The notes under the pieces were generated by a model. It did no database searches. It saw only the letters and a program-made list of their open reading frames with translations, and was not told the DNA's origin. The position numbers were made by a program, and so were the translations under genes. From a bacterium (GTDB lineage Bacteria > Vulcanimicrobiota > Xenobia > Xenobiales > JADMJV01): 41,242 nt of DNA. The stretch is taken from contig JADMJV010000016.1 of assembly GCA_018780265.1 (NCBI GenBank), positions 76,553 through 117,794 on the forward strand, in the 5' to 3' direction. Each line of letters opens with the position of its first letter. Position 1 is the stretch's first letter. Shown here piece after piece: positions 35,497 to 41,242 of the stretch.

Positions 35497-36765
35497 TTAG
35501 GCGGCGCGGCTGCGCAGCGCCACCGGGCCGAGCACAGCCTGCAGAGCTGCCACCACCCGCGGGTCAAACTGGGTTCCGGCTCGTTGACGCAATTCACTCA
35601 GTGCTTGCTGCCAGCTTAAAGCAGAGCGATAAGAGCGTCGCGAAATCATGGCATCGAAGGCCTTGGCCACGCTCAATACGCGAGAGCCTAAAGGAATCTG
35701 CTCGCCCAGCAATCCGTGCGGATAGCCGCTGCCGTCATACCACTCCTGGTGATAGCGGATGATCTCCGCTTCACGACGGCTCAGACTGAGATGAGAGGCC
35801 ACTTCGGCACCAACTTCAGGATAGCGACGAACGCGCTCCCACTCGCTGGCCTGCAGCGAACCCGATTTGCAAAGAATGTGATCGCCCAGGCTGATTTTGC
35901 CCAGCTCGTGAAGGCGGGCTGCCGAAGCAGTGGTGCGCACATCCACCTCCGACATACGCAGGTAGCGTCCCATATCGGTGGCCAGTCGGCCCACCCGGGA
36001 AGAGTGACCCACCGTGTGAGGCTCACGGCGCTCCACGGCTTCGGCCAGACTGCTCACCACCTGCTGCGCCTCTTGCAGGGTAGCGGTGTAGTTACGAATG
36101 CTCGAGTAGGTAACCCAGAGCGGGCCCAGCAGCAATAAGACTGCGCCCGGACGCTCTTGCAGACAGGCCGTCAGCAGCACACCCAGCGGCAACAGAGCCT
36201 GGGTGACCAGACGCAGGCGCGGCCAGTTGATGCGAGTGGACCAGTCGCCCAGACATTGCTGCTCCAGCCACTGATGGACCGCTACCACATAAGCTTGCAC
36301 GGCAAAAACTCCAACAGCCAGGAGTAGCATCAAAAAGAGGTCCAGAGGAGCCTGGTCGGCCAAAATCGGTCCCAGTCCACGAAATTTGCTCCACATCCAG
36401 GCGGCGCAGCCGTAACTGAGCCAGCTCTGCGAGAGACTGTAAAAAATGAACTCGGGGCGGGCCGAAGCTCCGTGGCGCGATTCGCGTTGAAAACGGGAGA
36501 GGCCGGCCAAAATGGTGGCAAACAGGGTGGCCACCGGACCGTATCGCAGCATGACCGCAAAAATCATCGATTCGGAAAGGGTGAACGGGCCGTAGCGGGG
36601 CAAAACCAGCAGCCAGCGCTCCGACAGAACTGCCAGAGCCAGACACAACAGCAGTCCCATATCCAGAGGAGGAGCTTGCGAAGTCAGCAGGGTGGCCAGG
36701 GCGAATGCTGTGGCACCCGCCGTGACGGCGAAGCGGAACTGACTGAGGATGGCGGCGAAGTTCAT
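35497..36765 (-). CDS. Membrane HD-GYP paralogue with degenerate active site
   Basis: A 422-residue protein with membrane helices over about 10-220 and an HD-GYP-type domain at about 235-415. The motif GYP (347-349) is kept in YDGSGYPHG, but metal ligands are changed: the HD pair reads His286-Glu287 (RLHELGK), the usual His after it is Tyr315 (RRYPEVGAE), HHE reads HQE (His339-Gln340-Glu341) and VAD reads VAK (Lys368). It is therefore unlikely to hydrolyse cyclic di-GMP and may bind it or regulate its neighbour. AAGGAG lies about 11 bases upstream of the ATG. First gene of a two-gene operon with 34150-35484. Confidence 0.85.
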   Translation of the reverse strand: MNFAAILSQFRFAVTAGATAFALATLLTSQAPPLDMGLLLCLALAVLSERWLLVLPRYGPFTLSESMIFAVMLRYGPVATLFATILAGLSRFQRESRHGASARPEFIFYSLSQSWLSYGCAAWMWSKFRGLGPILADQAPLDLFLMLLLAVGVFAVQAYVVAVHQWLEQQCLGDWSTRINWPRLRLVTQALLPLGVLLTACLQERPGAVLLLLGPLWVTYSSIRNYTATLQEAQQVVSSLAEAVERREPHTVGHSSRVGRLATDMGRYLRMSEVDVRTTASAARLHELGKISLGDHILCKSGSLQASEWERVRRYPEVGAEVASHLSLSRREAEIIRYHQEWYDGSGYPHGLLGEQIPLGSRVLSVAKAFDAMISRRSYRSALSWQQALSELRQRAGTQFDPRVVAALQAVLGPVALRSRAA

Positions 36766-36863
36766 AGACTGAATACTCCTTCTCTCAGCCTATTATGCCG
36801 GGGCCATATTACCGATCAAGACAAAAAACGCGCTATCGGCGGGCTCTGACCACCACTTAACAA

Positions 36864-36893
36864 CCCATTAACATGGGGTTTCAGCGGCCCCAT
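36864..36893 (+). promoter_or_regulatory. Competing hairpins in the cbs leader
   Basis: Three short segments, CCCAT (36864-36868), ATGGGG (36873-36878) and CCCCAT (36888-36893), allow two exclusive pairings: first with second, or second with third. They lie 48-77 bases before the cbs start, in the divergent gap with the HD-GYP gene. Such switching is used in attenuators, but the stems are short. Confidence 0.3.
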
Positions 36894-36940
36894 CAGTCAG
36901 GTATAAGGAGGCATCCTGTTTATGTCTATTGGGGACCTTC

Positions 36941-38326
36941 ATGAAGTATGCCAACAACGTTCTAGATCTGGTGGGCAACACACCTATGATCAAGCTCAAT
37001 CGCGTCGCAGCCGGCGTCAAGCCGCTGGTACTGGCCAAATTAGAGCAACTAAATCCGGGGGGTAGCGTCAAAGATCGCATCGCCATTACCATGATCGAGG
37101 CCGCCGAACGCGATGGCCGGCTCAAGAAAGGTGGCACTATCGTCGAGCCCACCTCGGGAAACACCGGTGTGGGCCTGGCTCAGGCCGCCTGCCTCAAGGG
37201 CTACAAGTGCGTTTTTGTCATGCCCGACAAAATGAGCCAGGAAAAAATTCGCTTGCTCAAGGCCTACGGCGCCGAGGTGGTCATCACGCCCACCCACGTG
37301 GCCAAGGAATCGCCCGAATCCTACTATTCGGTGGCTGAACGTCTGGCCCGTGAACTCCCCAACGGATTCCAGCCCAATCAGTATGCCAACCCCATGAACC
37401 CCGAAGCCCATTACTTGACCACGGGACCGGAAATCTGGGAGCAGACCGACGGCAAAATCGACGTCTTCGCCTGCGGCATGGGCACCGGTGGCACCATCAG
37501 CGGGGTGGCCCGTTACCTGAAAGAGAAAAACCCCAACGTCAAAATTGTCGGTATCGACATCGAAGGATCGCTCTACACCGGCACCGAGGCCAAGCCTTAC
37601 AAAATTGAAGGCATCGGCGAAGATTTCATCCCCGCCACCATCGATCTCGATATCATCGACCATATGGTCTGCGTCAACGACCGCGAATCGTTCAATATGG
37701 CCCGTCGCCTGTGCCGCGAAGAAGGGCTACTGCTTGGGGGTTCGGCCGGGTCGGCCGTCTATGGCGCCCTCAAATATGCTCGCGGCATGCACGAAGGCCA
37801 GACCATGGTCATCCTCATTCCCGACGGAGGTATGAAGTACCTGTCTCGTTTCTATTCCGACGACTACATGAAAGAAAACGGTTTTTGGGATGAAACTGAG
37901 TGCCTGGCCGTCGACGAACTGCTGGCTCACAAGCCCTCGGCCAACAGCAACCCGGTCTACACCGTGGGGGTAGAAGAAGAGGTCACGGCCGCCATCGAAA
38001 TGATGAAACTGCACAACATCTCCCAGTTGCCCGTCGTCGAGAACCACAAAGTTGTTGGCACCCTCCAGGAATCGTCGATCATGAACCGCATTTTTGCCGA
38101 CCCGGGCAGCCTCCATCACAAGGTACGCGACGTGATGAGTGACGCCCTGCCCATGATCACCCGCGACACCAACCTCAACTCCGTCTATCAGATGCTCTCC
38201 GAAGGCCGCTCGGCCGTACTGGTGGTCGATGGCGATGCGCGACCGTGTGGCATCGTCACCAAGATCGACCTGATCGAGCACATCACTCGCACCCGCGACC
38301 CCTTGCGGGGGGGCATCAATAACTGA
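36941..38326 (+). CDS. cbs: Cystathionine beta-synthase
   Basis: A 461-residue PLP enzyme. The fold-type II catalytic domain (about 1-325) starts VLDLVGNTPMIKLNRV, has the PLP Lys in NPGGSVKDRIA, the SGNTG loop and GMGTGGTISG, and the DSM-like EGIGEDFIPATID. Two CBS motifs follow (about 335-395 and 400-455; TRDTNLNSVYQMLSEG). It condenses serine and homocysteine to cystathionine. CBS-domain tails often regulate by adenosyl ligands. ATG 36941 is the only good start; the AAGGAGG at 36906 is too far, and GGGGACC is the nearer site. With the gamma-lyase family gene at 16000 it would complete reverse transsulfuration. Confidence 0.93.
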   Translation: MKYANNVLDLVGNTPMIKLNRVAAGVKPLVLAKLEQLNPGGSVKDRIAITMIEAAERDGRLKKGGTIVEPTSGNTGVGLAQAACLKGYKCVFVMPDKMSQEKIRLLKAYGAEVVITPTHVAKESPESYYSVAERLARELPNGFQPNQYANPMNPEAHYLTTGPEIWEQTDGKIDVFACGMGTGGTISGVARYLKEKNPNVKIVGIDIEGSLYTGTEAKPYKIEGIGEDFIPATIDLDIIDHMVCVNDRESFNMARRLCREEGLLLGGSAGSAVYGALKYARGMHEGQTMVILIPDGGMKYLSRFYSDDYMKENGFWDETECLAVDELLAHKPSANSNPVYTVGVEEEVTAAIEMMKLHNISQLPVVENHKVVGTLQESSIMNRIFADPGSLHHKVRDVMSDALPMITRDTNLNSVYQMLSEGRSAVLVVDGDARPCGIVTKIDLIEHITRTRDPLRGGINN

Positions 38327-38418
38327 CCGGGGGTGTTTCAGGAACTCATTCTGGGTATGTCCGGTTGTCAGGCTGGGCCATCCTTGCCTGGCCGCACTAT
38401 CTTGAAAATGGAGACACT

Positions 38419-38712
38419 ATGCTACGTCACCTGGTCCTCTTCGTGGCCCTGACGACGGCTTGCGCGTTTGCCAAGCCCGTCAAAGTCACCGTCAACATCC
38501 CCGGAATGACCTGAGCTTCTTGCCCATCGCGAGTTCGCGATATGCTCACCACCGTTGGTGGTGTATCCGGTGTAAGCACCGATCAACCCAAGCTACAAGC
38601 CACTTTCACCTACGATGATGAGAAAGTGAAGATCGACGAAATTCTGGAAAAGATGAAAACGCAGAACAACGGTCGCTATCAAGCGAGCGTGGTCGAAAAA
38701 ACACCCAAGTAG
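38419..38712 (+). CDS. MerP-like heavy-metal-associated protein with in-frame TGA (candidate selenoprotein)
   Basis: A 98-codon frame from ATG 38419 (GGAGA just upstream) to TAG 38710, with one in-frame TGA at 38512-38514 (codon 32). Translation gives a signal peptide (LVLFVALTTACAFA), then KVTVNIPGMT-TGA-ASC and PSRVRDMLTTVGGV, then a beta-alpha-beta tail (FTYDDEKVKIDEILEKM). The family motif is GMTCxxC, a metal-binding Cys pair; TGA replaces the first Cys exactly. The frame stays coding and family-like after it. A hairpin of bacterial-SECIS type begins at the TGA. TGA is a normal stop elsewhere in the window, so I infer selenocysteine; a nonsense mutation is the alternative. No sel genes are in the window. 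Confidence 0.7.
38512..38548 (+). promoter_or_regulatory. Candidate bacterial SECIS element
   Basis: TGAGC (38512-38516) pairs with GCTCA (38544-38548). The upper stem ATCGCG (38526-38531) pairs with CGCGAT (38536-38541), leaving the loop AGTT. The loop G is 19 bases after the TGA, the same distance as the first of the SelB-contacting loop guanines in E. coli fdhF. The two stems are separated by nine and two unpaired bases. This is the geometry expected for selenocysteine insertion. Confidence 0.65.
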
Positions 38713-39032
38713 CCGATAAGGAATCAGGCCTCTCTTGAGAGGGTAGCAAAATACGCATGGTGTTTCTCCTTTAGGAAAATGTGCGCAAGGCGATGGGCGG
38801 GGCCGGAGGCCTGCGCCTGGCTGCGGCGCTACAAAGGAGGAGAAAAACACGCGGATTTGCGCCTCGAAAGAGCGGTCCAATCCGGGCTGGCCTGGCTACC
38901 GGCTACGGGCCTGGTTGTTAGCTTTGTTTGACCCGGGCCACGCCTGCAAAAGCTCGCCCGGGCCATTGCTTGGCTTGCGCGTACGCGCCTCCGGTGATTC
39001 TTCGACTCCTCTCCCGTGTTACACCCGATTCT

Positions 39033-39194
39033 AAGGGCCCGTCGCGGAATAAGTTGGGCATTCCGGCCTCGGAGGCGCCCCTCCAGCAAGGAGCGCCGAG
39101 GGCGAATATCGGGCCATATTTAACCGAGGCGCGACGCGGCTGGTGGGGATGGATCCGTGGCCCGAGTGTCTATGTTATTTCGGGACGGGCCCTA
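39033..39194 (+). repeat. Structured dispersed repeat, copy B (candidate RNA element)
   Basis: P1 pairs 39035-39052 with 39175-39192 (17 of 18, one G-G mismatch, one G-T). P2 pairs 39057-39073 with 39154-39170, including the same C-C mismatch as copy A plus one T-T. P3 pairs 39078-39087 with 39139-39148 (one T-T mismatch). The tip pairs 39104-39109 with 39116-39121 around loop CGGGCC. Unpaired segments such as GCAAGGAGCG and ATGGAT are conserved with copy A at 29652-29811. There is no flanking gene that explains it. Confidence 0.75.
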
Positions 39195-39499
39195 AGGAAA
39201 GAAAAATCAGTGCCCGAATGCGAAACGGGCATGTGGCCTGGCCTCGAATGGCCGCCGGCCTCTGCGCAAGCAACGGTCTGCCCAGGCCGGCCGCCGGCCG
39301 TACCCCGTGGCGGAATGCCGGCTCGGCCCCAGTTTTGCCGCAAAGGTGAAGTGAACGTGGCCCAAGCCAAACAAACATTGAGTGCCACCCCATAGCTTTT
39401 TAGGGGCTGGGTGCTGGCTGGCAAGATGGATGATTCCACCGCCCGGCGGCCAGGGTCGCCGAATTGAGCCCCATACCGTAAACTCCCGACAGGACGCTT

Positions 39500-39752
39500 C
39501 GGCGTGTATCCACGCAGTTTCAACGCTTCCATGTAGAAGGCACCATGTTCTGGCTTGTCTTCGACGAGAGTAATATCCTGAATGCGCAAAATGGCATCAC
39601 TTAGGCAGTGAATTACCAACGAAATCCGAGCTGAGGTCTACTACATAGCCGGTGAGTGGATCAATATTCTCTCTGCAAAGGGTCACAATGACTTCTTTGC
39701 CTACAAGCCTACGCAGCGACTGCTGTAGTCTGCTGTGTTTTTTTTAAGCCAT
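39500..39752 (-). pseudogene. Decayed small conserved-hypothetical gene
   Basis: On the minus strand, sequence read in two frames gives LRRLVGKEVIVTLCREN, IDPLTGYVVDLSSDFV, then after a frameshift near 39610 VIHCLSDAILRIQDITLVED, then YMEALKLRGYTPK. The pattern (an Sm-like barrel of strands ending in an 'ITLVE' strand) suggests one short cytoplasmic protein of unknown function. An ATG at 39752 is followed by an immediate stop, so the start is also damaged. Low confidence in the family; the frameshifted state is more certain. Confidence 0.3.
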
Positions 39753-40160
39753 GCCTTTGTACCTTATGCTGATTTCCGGTTGCTTTTAATAGGGGCGTCG
39801 TGCATCACCTTCTTTTTACGCCCCTGATCTCTTCCCGGCGCTTTTCACGAAGGTTTTGATTCCAAGCTCCGTCCACACAGAAGTCATTGGCCAGGCGCAG
39901 GCGCGGCCTGGACTGGAACTGTGTGACGCTTGCCTGGACATCGAGGGCGTGGTCTCGGTGTGAGCAAAACAGAGTGCCTGAGGCTGCGTCCAACTTTCCG
40001 CACCGGCACCTGGTGCGCCTCAAAGAGGGCACCAGGTCGACGCCGGATTTCAGGTCGTCGATTTCTTCGCGGTTGGATTAGGCGCACAAACATCTTGCAG
40101 GCCGTATTTCTGTCCGGAGGCTGACCTGACCCCGCCCAATAAGTTTTAACGCTATCAATA

Positions 40161-40169
40161 TGCTATAAT
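40161..40169 (+). promoter_or_regulatory. Extended -10 promoter of the XRE-hicBA operon
   Basis: TGCTATAAT (40161-40169) is a perfect extended -10 box, 46 bases before the first start codon. The position of a -35 box has only AAGTTT, which is usual when an extended -10 is present. Confidence 0.6.
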
Positions 40170-40214
40170 TAAGCTCTGTCGTCTACCCCTACAACTTGTC
40201 TTTACCGCCCGAAT

Positions 40215-40607
40215 ATGAAACAATGGAAGGCGATGAAAGCCTTCGCTGAAAGCCAAGTTGGAAATACAATCGCACTCTTACGCAGAGACAAAGGGCTTAC
40301 CCAGGCTGAACTTGCCGAGAAGCTCGAAGTAACTCAATCTGTCGTAGCTCGCTGGGAAAAAAACCAAGTCCAACCGCGCACCAAAGCCCTTGAGAAAATT
40401 GCGCAAGCCCTTGAGATTCCGCTGACGTCTCTTCTGTCTGGAGGCTATAGCAAAGTTGCAATTCGACTCAGCGAAGTGGATGATCCAGAACTTGCTGACC
40501 TGCTGGGTCAAGTAGACAAACTCAACGAACGGGAGCGGGACGCCCTCAAGGTCTTTATGCGGGCCATCCTTCAACAAATCCAAATCGGAAGCTTGGTGAA
40601 ACGCTAA
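40215..40607 (+). CDS. XRE-family helix-turn-helix regulator
   Basis: A 130-residue protein. The helix-turn-helix (about 16-72) reads IALLRRDKGLTQAELAEKLE, then VTQSVVARWEKNQVQPRTKA, then LEKIAQALEIPLTSLL. The rest is helical (LADLLGQVDKLNERERDALK) and probably dimerises. It likely represses its own operon. Its TAA overlaps the ATG of hicB (TAATG at 40605-40609), so it is part of the toxin-antitoxin unit. ATG 40215 is the first in-frame start; MKAFAESQ (about 40233) is another option. Confidence 0.88.
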   Translation: MKQWKAMKAFAESQVGNTIALLRRDKGLTQAELAEKLEVTQSVVARWEKNQVQPRTKALEKIAQALEIPLTSLLSGGYSKVAIRLSEVDDPELADLLGQVDKLNERERDALKVFMRAILQQIQIGSLVKR

Positions 40608-40852
40608 TGTCAGAAGCCTTGGTAAAACTGCAAATAGACACCCTCGAAGAAGGCGGCTATGTGGCCACCAGCGAGCAAGTGCCCGGGCTGGTAGCCCAGG
40701 GGCGGACTCTGGCGGAGACTATCGAGATAGCTCAGGATGTGGCCCGCAAAATATTGGAATCTTGCATTGAGCACGGGGACCCTATTCCAGAAGTCTTTCA
40801 GGGGTTGATGTCCTCACCTACCGAACTCACGGTCCCCATCGGCGTTCCATAG
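40607..40852 (+). CDS. hicB: HicB-family antitoxin (short form)
   Basis: An 81-residue protein with the HicB partial RNase-H fold: VKLQIDTLEEGGYVATSEQV, PGLVAQGRTLAETIEIAQDV, then the helix ARKILESCIEHGDPIPE. It should bind and block HicA. It lacks a C-terminal DNA-binding domain, which fits the presence of a separate XRE regulator upstream. The start overlaps the XRE stop; hicA begins right after its own stop. Confidence 0.88.
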   Translation: MSEALVKLQIDTLEEGGYVATSEQVPGLVAQGRTLAETIEIAQDVARKILESCIEHGDPIPEVFQGLMSSPTELTVPIGVP

Positions 40853-41077
40853 GTGGGGCGCCTAACTGGACTCACTTATGCGGATGTCACCAGAAAGCTC
40901 CGTAAGATCGGCTTTGCGTATGACCGCCAAGCCAAGGGAAGTCATGAAATTTGGCGCCAAGCCGCCACTGGCAGGAAGACTACGGTGGGCAACCACGGGG
41001 GCCACATTCCAGAGGGCACTATACGCGCTATCGTGCGCCAAACAGGACTCACGGTAGATGAATTCTTGGCCCTGTAG
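40853..41077 (+). CDS. hicA: HicA-family mRNA interferase toxin
   Basis: A 74-residue protein with the double-stranded-RNA-binding-like HicA fold: LTYADVTRKLRKIGFAYDRQ, the catalytic His in KGSHEIWR, TTVGNHGGHIPEGTIRAI and RQTGLTVDEFL. It cleaves mRNA when free of HicB. GTG 40853 follows the hicB TAG with no gap. The order antitoxin then toxin, with an XRE gene in front, differs from the classic hicA-hicB order. Confidence 0.9.
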   Translation: MGRLTGLTYADVTRKLRKIGFAYDRQAKGSHEIWRQAATGRKTTVGNHGGHIPEGTIRAIVRQTGLTVDEFLAL

Positions 41078-41151
41078 TTCTTAAGAGCCATCCTCCAGAG
41101 TGCCCGGCCTGCCACCAACCCCGTAGGCGATAGCCGAGAGCCGGCTCGGCC

Positions 41152-41173
41152 CCGCTTTATCCGGATAAAGCGG
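41152..41173. repeat. Perfect 22-bp palindrome downstream of hicA
   Basis: The half-site CCGCTTTATCC is followed directly by its reverse complement with no spacer. It lies 75 bases after the hicA stop. No T-run follows, so it is a poor terminator; a protein-binding or cruciform site is possible. The last 165 bases of the window hold nothing else I can name. Confidence 0.6.
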
Positions 41174-41242
41174 CTGAAACGCCCTGCGAAACGACGTGGG
41201 AAGTGCCAGAGCAAAGACGATCCCAGGCGCGGCCTGACGGCC

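Larger units (their letters stand above)
38713..40149. other. Gene-poor stretch with repeat and decayed sequences
   Basis: Apart from repeat copy B (39033-39194) and a decayed gene (39500-39752), I find no gene with support. 38729-38742 is a small hairpin (CCTCTC/GAGAGG). 38759-38772 and 38833-38850 form an imperfect inverted repeat around a GC-rich core. 38977-38988 is a 12-base palindrome GCGCGTACGCGC. Open frames at 39805-40093 have poor family character. The stretch looks like accumulated debris between the candidate selenoprotein and the HicAB module. Confidence 0.5.

Noticed and set aside
38593..38880. Minus-strand open frame opposite the candidate selenoprotein
   Set aside because: No family features; the plus-strand frame has a signal peptide and an HMA domain. 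An AAAGGAG-ATG at 38758 on this strand begins another short frame, also featureless.
39805..40093. Overlapping minus-strand frames in the gene-poor region
   Set aside because: Arg/Pro-rich translations without family pattern, start sites or neighbours; probably non-coding.

Overview
The window is a gene-dense bacterial chromosome segment with roughly 55-60% G+C by eye. It carries no phage or plasmid backbone. Signal peptides, a MerP-like periplasmic protein and two membrane HD-GYP proteins are present, all three tRNAs encode their CCA ends, and gyrB-gyrA lies close to recF-dciA. These suggest a free-living, probably uncultured, Gram-negative-type bacterium. I cannot assign a phylum from sequence alone.

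Region by region. 1-3.1 kb (minus): a coiled-coil protein cut by the window edge, a small membrane protein, a secreted protein, a GH19 chitinase/lysozyme with a Met-rich N-terminus and an unknown protein. 3.1-5.65 kb (plus): two small overlapping ORFs, a glutathione S-transferase and a broken TPR/CHAT gene. 5.7-7.2 kb: a secreted serine hydrolase of the beta-lactamase fold. 7.5-8.2 kb: a decayed VapBC-type toxin-antitoxin module. 8.2-10.9 kb: a phosphoribosyltransferase, a probable transposase scrap, a GNAT enzyme and a HEAT-repeat protein. 10.9-17.6 kb: gapN diverges from the plus-strand operon gapA-pgk-tpiA-secG-(cystathionine gamma-synthase/lyase)-crcB. 17.6-21.7 kb (minus): a tandem universal stress protein, an enolase-superfamily racemase/OSBS coupled to a GNAT enzyme, a small membrane protein and a response regulator. 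21.7-26.2 kb: gyrB-gyrA. 26.5-29.65 kb: a GT4 glycosyltransferase diverging from recF-dciA. 29.65-29.81 kb: a structured repeat. 29.8-31.6 kb: a membrane protein and an M23 peptidase. 31.8-32.5 kb: an intact vapBC module. 32.5-36.8 kb (minus): a stable-RNA/translation block (tRNA-Arg, tadA, two tRNA-Ser, SRP RNA, yciB) downstream of two HD-GYP genes. 36.9-38.3 kb: cystathionine beta-synthase. 38.4-38.7 kb: a small MerP-like protein with an in-frame TGA. 38.7-40.15 kb: gene-poor DNA with a second copy of the structured repeat. 40.2-41.1 kb: an XRE-HicB-HicA module.

How the genes work together. gapA, pgk and tpiA form the triose-phosphate part of glycolysis, and the divergent gapN offers a bypass that makes NADPH but skips ATP formation at Pgk. 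Cystathionine beta-synthase plus the gamma-synthase/lyase family enzyme could form a transsulfuration route. TadA, the tRNAs and SRP RNA serve decoding and protein targeting.

The two strongest unusual signals are these. (i) At 38419-38712 a MerP-like domain reads GMT-TGA-ASC where the family has GMTCxxC, and a hairpin of bacterial-SECIS geometry starts at the TGA, so this is a candidate selenoprotein. (ii) Two copies (29652-29811 and 39033-39194) of a ~160-nt element fold into one long irregular hairpin with several compensatory base changes, a conserved C-C mismatch and a conserved CGGGCY loop. This looks like an undescribed dispersed structured RNA or DNA element.
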